Source: Pseudomonadota bacterium (GTDB lineage Bacteria > Pseudomonadota > Gammaproteobacteria > Burkholderiales > Gallionellaceae). Taken from it: a stretch of DNA of 64,000 nt. Below the pieces are notes generated by a model, which did no database searches, was not told the DNA's origin, and saw nothing but the letters and a program-made list of their open reading frames with translations. Where the stretch lies: NCBI GenBank assembly GCA_021782365.1, contig JAJXVB010000004.1, positions 1 through 64,000 on the forward strand, read 5' to 3'. A program made the position numbers and the translations under genes. Positions 46,184 to 54,520 of this stretch are shown piece after piece. Within the stretch, counting starts at the first letter, position 1; the number at the start of each line of letters is the position of its first letter.

Positions 46184-46277
46184 GAAAACTTCCCCTGAAA
46201 ATTTCCTACAGCTGCAATATTAGCGCGACAACCGAGGGAATGTCACCTTGAGATTCGCATTTGAGCCACAATAGCGC

Positions 46278-46934
46278 ATGCCACAGATACCATTCCGCAT
46301 TTTTCTGCTGATTTCCCTTCTTGCGATGCTCATCGTGGGCATCCAGGTGGGCGTGCTGACCATCGCATTCGAAAGGCTCGATCTCACAAAAGACTCTGCT
46401 CTTCTTCTGCTGATCACGATAATGGGGGGCAGCATGATCAACCTGCCGCTTTTGAGCATGAAGAGCGAGAGACCCAACCTCGACGAGATGCCCTCACAAC
46501 TTCGCGAACTCTACCGCGACATGCCCTATACGGGCAGGACGCTCGTGATGGTGAACGTCGGCGGATGCCTGGCCCCTTCCGCCTTCTGCTTCTATCTGAT
46601 GGCGCACCACCCCATGAATCTCTTCAATGTCGCGGTCGCCGTCTCTGCGGTCGCGCTGCTTAGCTACAAGACGAGCCGCAGCATCCCCGGGGTGGGTCTC
46701 GGCATGCCGGTTTTTTTTGCGCCGCTTCTGGCCACCCTGCTCTCGGTCTCTCTCGATCCTCAGAATGCAGCGCCCATGGCCTTCATCAGCGGCACGCTGG
46801 GCGTCCTGATAGGCGCCGACCTCATGCACTTTCCCGAGATCCGCAAGATGGGCACCCCACTCGCCTCGATCGGCGGCGCGGGCAGCTTTGACGGCATATT
46901 CATCAGCGGCATCGTCGCTGTCCTTCTGACCTAG
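46278..46934 (+). CDS. DUF1614 integral membrane protein
   Basis: 218 residues with about six hydrophobic helices. The start I-P-F-R-I-F-L-L-I-S-L-L, the N-L-P-L loop and the C-terminal G-A-D-L-M-H-F-P-E-I...S-I-G-G-A-G-S-F-D-G-I-F are typical of DUF1614, which is uncharacterised. Nothing nearby suggests a function. Confidence 0.85.
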   Translation: MPQIPFRIFLLISLLAMLIVGIQVGVLTIAFERLDLTKDSALLLLITIMGGSMINLPLLSMKSERPNLDEMPSQLRELYRDMPYTGRTLVMVNVGGCLAPSAFCFYLMAHHPMNLFNVAVAVSAVALLSYKTSRSIPGVGLGMPVFFAPLLATLLSVSLDPQNAAPMAFISGTLGVLIGADLMHFPEIRKMGTPLASIGGAGSFDGIFISGIVAVLLT

Positions 46935-46945
46935 CAAATCGGCAA

Positions 46946-46967
46946 GGCATAGGAAAATTCCTATGCC
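46946..46967. terminator. inverted repeat after the DUF1614 gene, possible terminator
   Basis: GGCATAGGAA (46946-46955) pairs with TTCCTATGCC (46958-46967), a 10-bp perfect stem 12 bases after the stop. No U run follows, so it is an atypical intrinsic terminator or an RNA-stabilising hairpin. Confidence 0.4.
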
Positions 46968-47105
46968 AATTCTGCCTTGACTCTTACCCGGATTTTCAGC
47001 GCATGCCGATATTTTTCCGGGTTACAAAAATGCATCATTCGCGACCTCGGGTTGCACAGGAGTATTCCGGCCGGAATGCGAGCGGCCAGGATAAAAGGAT
47101 CAAGA

Positions 47106-48611
47106 ATGCGCATCAACATGCCGGTCACCAGCATAGAGCGCCATCTGAAGGATGGCGAATACATCGTTTCAAAAACCAATCTCAAGGGTCAGATCGTCTA
47201 CGTCAACAGACCCTTCCTCGAGATCAGCGGCTTCACCGAAGAGGAGCTGATGGGCGCGCCGCACAACATCGTGCGCCATCCCGACATGCCGAGAGAAGCC
47301 TTCGAGGATCTGTGGCGCACGCTCAATGCAGGCAGGCCCTGGCGCGGCATGGTGAAGAACCGCTGCAAGAACGGCGACTACTACTGGGTGGATGCCAATG
47401 CCAATCCGATATGGGAAGATGGAAGGATCGTGGGCTACATGTCGCTGCGCAAAAAGCCCGAGCGCAAGGACGTGGATGCCGCTGAAAAATTCTACCGCCA
47501 GTTAAGGGATGGGGCGGCCAGGAACATGACGGTGCAGGAAGGAAAGGCCGTTCCCATCGGGCTGCGCGGCCTGATATACAGGGCAGTCAGGCCGGGCGTG
47601 AAGGCCCAGCTCATCGCATCCCTTCTGCTCGCGCTCTTGACGCTTCCCTCATCCGCGCTCGAATACCTCAAGGGAGATATCCTGGCTGCAGCGCTTCTCG
47701 CAGCGACAGGGGCAGCGGCGCTGTTCTGGGTCTTCTTCACGGTGGACAGGAAGATACTGAGAGCGCTGGACGAGGCGGTGCTCTCCTGCCAGACGATCTC
47801 ATCGGGAGACCTGCGCTTCAAGGCCAAGGAAAGCGGTGTCGCAGGGCACCTGTTTCACGCGATAGGCACCATGGCCGGCAACGTCGACAGCATCGTATCG
47901 GACATCCGCCACATCGCAGATTCCGTGAAGGAATCCTCGACCGCGGTGACCGCAACTGCAGGCGCGCTCAGCAGCGCATCCTCGCAACAGGCAGCCTCGG
48001 TCGAAGAGACTTCCACCGCCATCGACCAGATGAGTTCTTCGATAAGACAGAACACCGACAACGCGAAGGTCACGGACGGCATGGCTTCCTCTGTTGCAAG
48101 GCAGGCGAAGGAAGGCGGGGAGTCCGTTCACGAAACGGTGAGAGCGATGAAGAAGATCGCGGAGAAGATAGGCATCATCGACGACATCGCCTACCAGACC
48201 AACCTCCTCGCGCTGAACGCCGCGATAGAGGCAGCGCGGGCGGGCCAGCACGGAAAGGGTTTCGCGGTGGTGGCCGCCGAAGTCAGGAAACTCGCGGAAC
48301 GCAGCCAGGTCGCCGCGCAAGAAATCGGCGAGGTCGCCAGGAACAGCGTTGGCCTTGCGGAAAACGCGGGCAAGCTCCTGGACGAGATCGTCCCCGCGAT
48401 CGCAAAGACCTCCGGGCTCGTGCAGGAGATCAGCACTGCATCGCAGGAACAGAGCAGCGGCGTCAGCCAGATCAACAACGCGATGAACCACCTGAACGAC
48501 GCCACCCAGCAGAACGCAGCCAGCTCCGAAGAACTCGCCGCGACCGCGGGAGAGATGAACAGTCAGGCAGAGCGTCTTCAGCGCATGATGTCCTTCTTCA
48601 GGTCCGCTTGA
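47106..48611 (+). CDS. PAS-domain methyl-accepting chemotaxis protein (Aer-like)
   Basis: 501 residues from ATG 47106, preceded by AAAAGGA; the upstream in-frame part lacks similarity. Residues about 10-125 form a PAS domain of the Aer type ([14 protein letters not shown]...[13 protein letters not shown]), which binds FAD in Aer. Two hydrophobic segments (about 165-225) form a hairpin anchor, then the signalling domain with [26 protein letters not shown] follows. It should sense redox or energy state. It lacks a C-terminal W-E-E-F tether. Confidence 0.93.
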   Translation: MRINMPVTSIERHLKDGEYIVSKTNLKGQIVYVNRPFLEISGFTEEELMGAPHNIVRHPDMPREAFEDLWRTLNAGRPWRGMVKNRCKNGDYYWVDANANPIWEDGRIVGYMSLRKKPERKDVDAAEKFYRQLRDGAARNMTVQEGKAVPIGLRGLIYRAVRPGVKAQLIASLLLALLTLPSSALEYLKGDILAAALLAATGAAALFWVFFTVDRKILRALDEAVLSCQTISSGDLRFKAKESGVAGHLFHAIGTMAGNVDSIVSDIRHIADSVKESSTAVTATAGALSSASSQQAASVEETSTAIDQMSSSIRQNTDNAKVTDGMASSVARQAKEGGESVHETVRAMKKIAEKIGIIDDIAYQTNLLALNAAIEAARAGQHGKGFAVVAAEVRKLAERSQVAAQEIGEVARNSVGLAENAGKLLDEIVPAIAKTSGLVQEISTASQEQSSGVSQINNAMNHLNDATQQNAASSEELAATAGEMNSQAERLQRMMSFFRSA

Positions 48612-48640
48612 CCAGAAATGACGAGGCTCAAGAAGACCCG

Positions 48641-49666
48641 TCAACGCACGGGCGGCGTCTCGCGGTACTTTCCCTGAAGGTCCATCATCCAGCCTGGATA
48701 TTCTGAAGGCAGCCTGCTCACCTCATTGAGCTCAGCAAGTTCATCCGCGCTCAGCTCGACCTTTGTGGCCGCGACGTTGTCGTGCAACTGCTCTACGGTC
48801 TTCGCGCCTATGATCACCGAGCTGACCGCAGGCTGGGCGAGCAGCCAGGCAAGCGCGATCTGCGCCACAGAGACTCCTCGCTTTTCTGCCATCGGCCGCA
48901 TCGCATCCACGCAGTCGAAGGCGCGCGCCTTGTTGACGACCGGGAAATCGAACTCGTTGCGGCGGCTGCCTTCAGGCCCCTTCCCGTCTCGCCCGTATTT
49001 TCCGCTCAAAAGCCCGCCAGCTAGCGGACTCCAGACCATCAGCCCGAGGTTCTGGTCTTTGATCATGGGTATCAGCTCGCGCTCGAGATCGCGTCCGGCC
49101 AGCGTGTAATATGCCTGCACGCTCGAGAAGCGCGCAAGATTCTTGCGATCGGAAAGGCCCAGCGCCTTCATGATCTGCCACGCAGACATGTTACATAGGC
49201 CGATGTAGCGCACCTTGCCCGAGCGCACCATGTCGTCCAGCGCCGACAGCGATTCCTCGAAGGGCGTCAGCGGATCGAAGCCGTGCAGCTGATAGAGATC
49301 GATATGGTCGATCTGCAGCCGCTTCAGACTCGCATCCAGCTCGTTCATCAGATGGTAGCGCGACTGCCCCCGCCCGTTGGGCAGGTCGTTCATGATGCCG
49401 GTGGCCTTGGTTGCGATCACCAGGTCGTCGCGCGGCAGCTGCTTTATCGCATGGCCTATCAGCATCTCTGACTGCCCCATCGAATAAACGTTGGCGGTGT
49501 CGATGAAGTTGATCCCGGCCTCATAGGCCTCCTTCACCATCCCGCTGACCGCAGACTGCTGCAGCCCGCCCATCACCTTCCAGAAGCCGTCGTTGCCGAA
49601 TGTCATGCCGCCCAGGCAAAGTTCCGAAACATGCATCCCGGTCTGCCCCAACAAACGATATTTCAT
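48641..49666 (-). CDS. aldo/keto reductase
   Basis: 341 residues from ATG 49666, with CAGGAGGGA upstream. The TIM-barrel AKR pattern is clear: Y-R-L-L-G-Q-T-G-M-H-V-S-E-L-C-L-G-G, F-I-D-T-A-N-V-Y (Asp, Tyr), A-T-K-A (Lys), Y-Q-L-H-G-F-D (His), and the NADP region V-I-I-G-A-K-T-V-E-Q-L. It reduces aldehydes or ketones with NADPH; natural substrate unknown. Confidence 0.93.
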   Translation of the reverse strand: MKYRLLGQTGMHVSELCLGGMTFGNDGFWKVMGGLQQSAVSGMVKEAYEAGINFIDTANVYSMGQSEMLIGHAIKQLPRDDLVIATKATGIMNDLPNGRGQSRYHLMNELDASLKRLQIDHIDLYQLHGFDPLTPFEESLSALDDMVRSGKVRYIGLCNMSAWQIMKALGLSDRKNLARFSSVQAYYTLAGRDLERELIPMIKDQNLGLMVWSPLAGGLLSGKYGRDGKGPEGSRRNEFDFPVVNKARAFDCVDAMRPMAEKRGVSVAQIALAWLLAQPAVSSVIIGAKTVEQLHDNVAATKVELSADELAELNEVSRLPSEYPGWMMDLQGKYRETPPVR

Positions 49667-49814
49667 GTTTTTCCCTCCTGAATATGGCGCCGTGAATTTA
49701 CCGGAGGCCTTCCTCCGGATCGGATTCGACATTCGCCGGCCGACACAGTTTCATCGTCCGGGAATTTTAAGCGGAAAGATTCATACCGTTTTTAGGATGG
49801 CTAGAATTCCAGGC

Positions 49815-49845
49815 GAAAAAAAGCCCGGCATGCGCCGGGCCTTTT
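49815..49845. terminator. bidirectional rho-independent terminator after cspA
   Basis: Stem GCCCGGC (49823-49829) with GCCGGGC (49834-49840), ATGC loop, flanked by seven As on the left and five Ts on the right. It lies 20 bases after the cspA stop and serves that gene on the minus strand. Confidence 0.88.
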
Positions 49846-49860
49846 TGACATACCTTGCGG

Positions 49861-50064
49861 TTATTCCGCGCGGATGTTCGATGCCTGCAGACCCTTGGGG
49901 CCGTTGGTCACATCGAAGCTCACGCTCTGGCCTTCTGCCAGGCTCTTGAAGCCCGAACTCTGGATCGCGGAGAAGTGAGCGAACACGTCAGCACTTCCGT
50001 CAGCCGGTGTGATGAAGCCGAAGCCCTTGGAATCGTTGAACCACTTTACAGTACCTGTTGCCAT
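49861..50064 (-). CDS. cspA: cold-shock protein CspA family
   Basis: 67 residues, a single cold-shock domain. The RNA-binding motifs [12 protein letters not shown] (RNP1) and D-V-F-A-H-F (RNP2) are intact. It binds single-stranded nucleic acid as an RNA chaperone. A long AT-rich leader and a strong terminator frame it as a single-gene transcript. Confidence 0.97.
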   Translation of the reverse strand: MATGTVKWFNDSKGFGFITPADGSADVFAHFSAIQSSGFKSLAEGQSVSFDVTNGPKGLQASNIRAE

Positions 50065-50368
50065 ATCTTGAAACTCCTAAATTAACATAAGGGGAAACCT
50101 CCCCTGATCGGGCGAAGGTCAAGACGGCAAGAATGAGGAAAAGACTGCAAATGCAAGAACAAAACCAAACTACGAGGACATGCTTGAAGATCGCTGGAGC
50201 GGACTATGCACGATATCCCTTGCAATAGCAAGAATTATTTGCGTTGATGTACCATTCAGCCATTGCACATATCGCTAAAACCGTCGCCTGACGCTGACTA
50301 CCCTATACTCCTGAACCCATGGGACCGGCTGAACCAGCTCCCACTCATAAGAAAGGCTGTTATTTCGC
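50065..50368. other. 304-bp intergenic region, cspA leader and divergent promoters
   Basis: No gene is seen. The part next to cspA is likely its long 5' untranslated leader, as in many cspA genes; the far side must hold the promoter of the 50369 gene. No cold-box sequence was firmly identified. Confidence 0.4.
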
Positions 50369-51028
50369 ATGACTGAATCCGCCTGGAACAACGTTGTGTT
50401 GCTGGCAATTTGCTGGATCGGCTACTTCGCCCTGCACTCCGCATTGGCGTCGCTGGCGGCCAAGCGTCGGGTTGCCGCAGCATGGCCGCAACTGATGCCG
50501 TATTACCGGTTGGCTTTCAACCTCCTGGCGTCTCTGCTGATCCTGCCGATCCTGTGGCTCACCTACCACGATCCGTGGCCGACGTTGTGGCGCTGGCAGG
50601 GCGCCGCCGCATGGCTGTCCAATGGGCTGGCGCTTTCCGCGCTCTTCGGCTTCTGGCTCAGTCTCAGGAGCTATGACATGCAGGAATTCCTAGGCCTGCG
50701 CCAGCTTCAGCGAAATAACCGCAAGGTCGAGGATCAGGAACATTTCCATCTTTCCCCGTTCCACCGCTATGTGCGCCACCCGTGGTATTTCTTCGGCCTG
50801 GTGCTGGTCTGGACGCGCGACATGAACGAAGCGACGCTGTTATCCGGCGTGTTCATCACGCTTTATTTCGCGATCGGATCGCGCATGGAAGAGAAGAAAC
50901 TGCTGGTCTATCACGGCGATGCTTACCGCCGCTATATGGCGCGCATTCCCGGCCTGATACCGCTCCCCTGGAAATCACTCTCGGCAATGGAGGCCAAGGC
51001 GCTGGTGGAACCACGACGAAGAGACTGA
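50369..51028 (+). CDS. isoprenylcysteine-methyltransferase-like / NnrU-type membrane protein
   Basis: 219 residues with five or six hydrophobic helices. The C-terminal half has the ICMT/PEMT-like pattern H-R-Y-V-R-H-P-W-Y-F-F-G-L-V-L-V-W, and near the end E-E-K-K-L...Y-R-R-Y-M-A-R-I-P-G, the SAM-contact and membrane-re-entry segment of this superfamily. The N-terminal part resembles NnrU. A phospholipid or prenyl methyltransferase role is possible; the substrate is unknown. Confidence 0.75.
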   Translation: MTESAWNNVVLLAICWIGYFALHSALASLAAKRRVAAAWPQLMPYYRLAFNLLASLLILPILWLTYHDPWPTLWRWQGAAAWLSNGLALSALFGFWLSLRSYDMQEFLGLRQLQRNNRKVEDQEHFHLSPFHRYVRHPWYFFGLVLVWTRDMNEATLLSGVFITLYFAIGSRMEEKKLLVYHGDAYRRYMARIPGLIPLPWKSLSAMEAKALVEPRRRD

Positions 51029-51071
51029 AACGCCTTGTGAGTCAGAAAAGCGATTGGCCTCGCCCTGTTGC

Positions 51072-52031
51072 CTATTGCCCCGTACCGTTGCCAGTCAGGA
51101 AGTCGTGCTTTCTTTCAAGAAACTCCTGCCACGGCATGTAGTGTGAACCGTCGCAGGAGAAGGTCAGGCCTATCAGGCCGTTGAAGATGTTGAGCAGGGC
51201 CGAGCGCAGATATATCGTCTCGTCCATGAAGCGCAGCTCGCGAAAACCGCTCAGTATCCTGTGCACGGCCTCTGCCGGAATCAGCGCATCGGCGGGATAA
51301 TCAACACGCGGATAGGCAAGACACAAATCGGGCCTGGCGAGCTCGTCGATGCCGTGAAGGCGGAAGCGGTAGGGGTCGCTCATCTGCCAGAAGGTAGCGC
51401 GCGAGCTCGAGAAATGCAGCTTCGCGTGATACACACCGTGTATCGTGATCAGCTCGTTGATCACATGCAGCACCGTGTCCATCTGCCGATCCATCGCGCT
51501 TTCAACCCGCTCCTGACGGAACACCCCGCCGCGTATCGCAGGATCGCCCTTCAGCTGCACCCACTGCCCCGGCTGCCGGTACAGCGCTTCGGTTGCGGGA
51601 AGTTCGCGCAGGTCGAAGTCCGCACCGAGATAACCCAGCAACTCCCCTGCCTTTCCATGGATCGCCTGCACGGCGGTGAGCGAAGGGCGCTTTGCGTGCT
51701 GGCTGATATAGGCTTCAGAAAGTGAAAAAGGATTTCCGCCCAGCGCCTCCGTCATGTAAGGGCGACCGCTTCTGTCGCGGCTAAAGTGCACCTCCATCAA
51801 CCCGGCACGCGATACGGTGGAAGTGATCTGCCGCGCCTTGTCATCCAGCAGGTAGAGATACTTGCAGTACGGCAGCTCGGCAAGTCCCGCCTCCAGCCTT
51901 TCTTCAAGCGCGGGGCGCTCGGGCCACAGCCCGGCGCAGTCCTTCGCAAGTAGTGAGAGCGAAGAACAAAGCCAGCCTTTCAGTATCTCGCGCTGCCTTG
52001 CTATGGATTCCTGCAGATTCGATTTCATCAT
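51072..52031 (-). CDS. PDC/Cache sensor domain protein
   Basis: 319 residues from ATG 52031 (52028 also possible). The body Y-L-L-D-D-K-A-R-Q-I-T-S-T-V-S, F-S-R-D-R-S-G-R-P-Y-M and L-S-E-A-Y-I-S is typical of a stand-alone PDC (Cache-like) ligand-binding domain, here cytoplasmic since no membrane helix or signal peptide is seen. No output domain is attached. About 50 bases covering its start are repeated at 52700-52757. Confidence 0.7.
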   Translation of the reverse strand: MMKSNLQESIARQREILKGWLCSSLSLLAKDCAGLWPERPALEERLEAGLAELPYCKYLYLLDDKARQITSTVSRAGLMEVHFSRDRSGRPYMTEALGGNPFSLSEAYISQHAKRPSLTAVQAIHGKAGELLGYLGADFDLRELPATEALYRQPGQWVQLKGDPAIRGGVFRQERVESAMDRQMDTVLHVINELITIHGVYHAKLHFSSSRATFWQMSDPYRFRLHGIDELARPDLCLAYPRVDYPADALIPAEAVHRILSGFRELRFMDETIYLRSALLNIFNGLIGLTFSCDGSHYMPWQEFLERKHDFLTGNGTGQ

Positions 52032-52126
52032 GGCTGGAGATCGGGCAGCGCCGGTCAAAAATTTGGGGAACCGTAGTTTATCCCGGATCGTTCCAGAACG
52101 GTTCCGGCTATTCTCCAATGCCGGCC

Positions 52127-52540
52127 CTATGCTTCCACCGCTTCGACTTTCATATGTTCCGGTTCGCCCTGCCAGAGCATGTCATACCCCAGCTCCGCAC
52201 TGTCCGTGCTTAGCTTGCCAAGGGCTTCGAACTTATCCTTGAACGCCTTGTCGGCATGAGACTTCTCATGCTGATCGAAAGATTTCCAGTAAGTCACGAT
52301 GGCAATATGTTTCTCCGCCCTCTTCGAATCGCTCAACGAACCTTCATCCGAAATGAAGCCCGAAAACTCATATACCTGTCCGGCAATAAAGCCGCCTTTG
52401 TCGCCGCCGTAAGTCTCCTTCACCACATTGCACATCTCGGCCAGAGCCAGTTCGACGTCCTCCATCTCCACACCGGGTTTGAGTTTCACGGTATTGAAAA
52501 GCATCTTCGCGCCAAAAGGAATAGTGATAGGGGTATACAT
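52127..52540 (-). CDS. dimeric alpha-beta barrel (ABM-like) protein, function unknown
   Basis: 137 residues. The pattern M-L-F-N-T-V-K-L-K-P-G-V, a long helix, then I-A-I-V-T-Y-W-K-S-F-D-Q-H-E-K-S-H...F-K-D-K-F resembles antibiotic-biosynthesis-monooxygenase-type ferredoxin-like barrels, where W-x-S and H-x-x-S-H are common. No partner gene is obvious. It stands between the PDC gene and a duplicated fragment of that gene's 5' end. Confidence 0.5.
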   Translation of the reverse strand: MYTPITIPFGAKMLFNTVKLKPGVEMEDVELALAEMCNVVKETYGGDKGGFIAGQVYEFSGFISDEGSLSDSKRAEKHIAIVTYWKSFDQHEKSHADKAFKDKFEALGKLSTDSAELGYDMLWQGEPEHMKVEAVEA

Positions 52541-52699
52541 GATCAGCCTCCGATTGAAATGGATCCTGCACGTGCGGGATCAACATATCCGACTGTTTTG
52601 ATCGACTTTGGCCGATTAGGTTCAATTCTGCAGCATGAATCAACATCCAATTAACAATAAGCGATTGATTTAACTACACCACCACTGCGAACAGGAGCC

Positions 52700-52757
52700 T
52701 TCAGTTTCTCGCGCTGTCACGCCATGGATTCCTGCAGATTCGATTTCATGATGATTG
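52700..52757 (-). pseudogene. duplicated 5' fragment of the PDC-sensor gene
   Basis: On the minus strand this reads M-K-S-N-L-Q-E-S-M-A-stop, matching the first codons of the 51072-52031 gene (M-K-S-N-L-Q-E-S-I-A). DNA similarity extends past the stop as R-E-K-L-K against R-E-I-L-K. The two copies lie in the same orientation and enclose the 52127-52540 gene. Confidence 0.7.
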
Positions 52758-52792
52758 TGATCTGGCTGGGTCGGTCATCAGGATTCAGGGGC

Positions 52793-52957
52793 CTATTGTC
52801 CCTGCTTGCCCTTCTTGGCAACATTGCTGGCCGGGCGCGTGATAAAAGGCGTGCCGGTCTGCTCGGCGAGCTGGCGCGCTTTTTCTGCCGCGCGCACCAA
52901 CGCCTGCGGTGCATTTTGCAGAGTAGAATCTTTTAAATGTGAAACGGGAGTCTTCAT
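52793..52957 (-). CDS. 54-residue partner of the Zeta-like toxin, candidate antitoxin
   Basis: A small gene whose ATG overlaps the stop of the upstream Zeta-like gene (ATGA), which signals translational coupling. The 54-residue product has A-L-V-R-A-A-E-K-A-R-Q-L-A-E-Q-T-G-T-P (helix, then strand) followed by F-I-T-R-P and a Lys/Gly/Gln tail. A protein of identical length and the same core is encoded at 58447-58611 behind a different toxin-like operon. The A-x-x-A-R-x-x-A-x-x-T-G-T-P pattern recurs in small proteins paired with toxins; an antitoxin role is inferred. Confidence 0.75.
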   Translation of the reverse strand: MKTPVSHLKDSTLQNAPQALVRAAEKARQLAEQTGTPFITRPASNVAKKGKQGQ

Positions 52958-53493
52958 TGATTCTGTCCTTCCTCTATCAGAACAGCAGGAATATCTGAAT
53001 TATCGTATAACTGCCAACTATCCACCAGCAGCTTATAACGCCCAAAATTTGCAATGCCATGTTCGAAGCGTCGACGAATGACATCTTCCGGTACGTTGTG
53101 CCCGCCTTGTCTCACGCGATTTGCAACGCGCTCGATTGCCATCTCGACATCCGGCAGCGACAGAAAAGCCAGCTCCACTTTAAAACCGGATGCGCGCCAA
53201 ACCGGAATCATCTGCGCATAGGTCAGACCGGAAAGCGTCGTCTCAAACGAAAAGCTCTCACCGCGCTTCGCGCGGGCAGCAATCTCTTCGAGCATCAACC
53301 TGCCAGCTTTGAATGCTGCGAGCTCAGGTGCGAACGGTGAAAGCCCTGCAGCGATGAGGTCGGCATTTACGAAATTGGTACAGTCCGCCTCGTTGGGCAA
53401 AAACTCGCGCGCAAAAGTCGTCTTGCCTGCTCCATTTGGCCCGGCGATGATGACAATGCGCTTATTGTTTGCCGAAGTACTCATGCTTTTCAT
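52954..53493 (-). CDS. Zeta-toxin-family P-loop kinase
   Basis: 179 residues (M4 at 53484 is an alternative start). I-I-A-G-P-N-G-A-G-K-T-T-F-A-R-E is the Walker A motif, V-N-A-D-L-I-A-A-G-L-S-P carries the conserved Asp of the UNAG-binding site, and S-F-E-T-T-L-S-G and R-R-R-F-E-H-G-I follow. Zeta/PezT toxins phosphorylate UDP-N-acetylglucosamine; this short single-domain subfamily is common in chromosomes without an Epsilon antitoxin. It is coupled to the 54-residue gene downstream. Confidence 0.85.
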   Translation of the reverse strand: MKSMSTSANNKRIVIIAGPNGAGKTTFAREFLPNEADCTNFVNADLIAAGLSPFAPELAAFKAGRLMLEEIAARAKRGESFSFETTLSGLTYAQMIPVWRASGFKVELAFLSLPDVEMAIERVANRVRQGGHNVPEDVIRRRFEHGIANFGRYKLLVDSWQLYDNSDIPAVLIEEGQNQ

Positions 53494-53545
53494 CTATCGC
53501 AGAACAATTGCTCAAGCTGTCCCCTTTAGTTCCTGAAGCGCCCAG

Positions 53546-53620
53546 TTATTTCCCTGCCGGTACCGGCTTGGGTTGCGGCTTCTTGCCCTTTGATTCTTTC
53601 CTCTTATCTTTGCTGCCCAT
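53546..53620 (-). CDS. 24-residue lysine-rich small protein
   Basis: ATG at 53620 is preceded by a strong GGGAGGG ribosome-binding site. The 24-codon product starts M-G-S-K-D-K-R-K-E-S-K and is Lys/Pro-rich, with a Q-P-K-P-V-P-A-G-K end. Small basic proteins opening with S-K-D-K-R-K-E occur widely in proteobacteria. Function unknown. It lies upstream of the Zeta-like toxin on the same strand. Confidence 0.5.
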   Translation of the reverse strand: MGSKDKRKESKGKKPQPKPVPAGK

Positions 53621-53734
53621 AATGACCCTCCCTTCTGTTGATAGACTGCTACTCACTGCAAACAATTCGATTCTAGTACGTTTCGATCTTTAAGAAACAA
53701 TTGCGATGCCAACCCCAATGGCACTTCTGGCCGC

Positions 53735-54433
53735 TCATTGCGACACGAACACCAGCCCGCGCGCCTTGTGGCTGGTCGTATCCAGCGTGTCGATCGCCTT
53801 GTGCAAGGTGCTGATCGTGACCCACTCGGGGGCATACATATACTTCGAGACATCGAGGATGAGTGCGCGGTCTGATTGCGCATCATAGGCCGCCAACACC
53901 GACCAATGCCCCCCACCTTCCTGCCCCAATGACTCTCTCGAGAAATTCACCAGCACGAACTGCCCGTCATCACCCATCGCCTTCTGCACCAAAGAACGCA
54001 GCGCCGCTTCATCGACACTATCGCCCGCAACAGTTGTTGCCCTCACACCCTGTCGCAACAACGTCTTCACCATCTCATCGCGGGTCATCCCTTGATCTCG
54101 TACCGTCTTCGGACTGATGACCTTCACCACCTCCGGCGTAAAGAAATTGCTTTGCGTGAAATAGGCGTGCGGCGCATAGATCGGATCGACCGGCTTCTTG
54201 ATCGGCATCGCATTCAGCACCGTCACCGCGCTGGCCACACCGCAATAGGTCTGGTTCTCCTGATTCGTGAACCAGGGAATGAGCTGCCAGTAGTCCGCAT
54301 CTGGCGCTATCCTGGTACGCAACACCTTGCCCGCATCCGAGTTCCAGTAGACAACCTCAGGCTCTGCCGCACGCAATGTGAGCGGGATCGCGGCGAGCAA
54401 CACGAGAAAGATGGAATGGGTAGATATTTTCAT
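53735..54433 (-). CDS. exported phytochelatin-synthase-like protease
   Basis: 232 residues with a signal peptide (residues 1-22). The papain-like triad of phytochelatin synthases is visible: Cys64 in Q-T-Y-C-G-V-A-S-A, His176 in G-G-G-H-W-S-V-L and Asp194 in L-I-L-D-V-S-K-Y. Bacterial single-domain forms mainly cleave glutathione to gamma-Glu-Cys, with slow phytochelatin formation, and can aid metal tolerance. Periplasmic location is inferred from the signal. It has no operon partner; a metal-type RND pump starts 8 kb away. Confidence 0.88.
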   Translation of the reverse strand: MKISTHSIFLVLLAAIPLTLRAAEPEVVYWNSDAGKVLRTRIAPDADYWQLIPWFTNQENQTYCGVASAVTVLNAMPIKKPVDPIYAPHAYFTQSNFFTPEVVKVISPKTVRDQGMTRDEMVKTLLRQGVRATTVAGDSVDEAALRSLVQKAMGDDGQFVLVNFSRESLGQEGGGHWSVLAAYDAQSDRALILDVSKYMYAPEWVTISTLHKAIDTLDTTSHKARGLVFVSQ

Positions 54434-54520
54434 GATGAAATCTTTTTCTGCCAGTAAACCGTGGTCTGTCCCCGATTATTTCTTAGTTCCTATTAGATTA
54501 TGCCGGCCTCTTTTGCTCCG

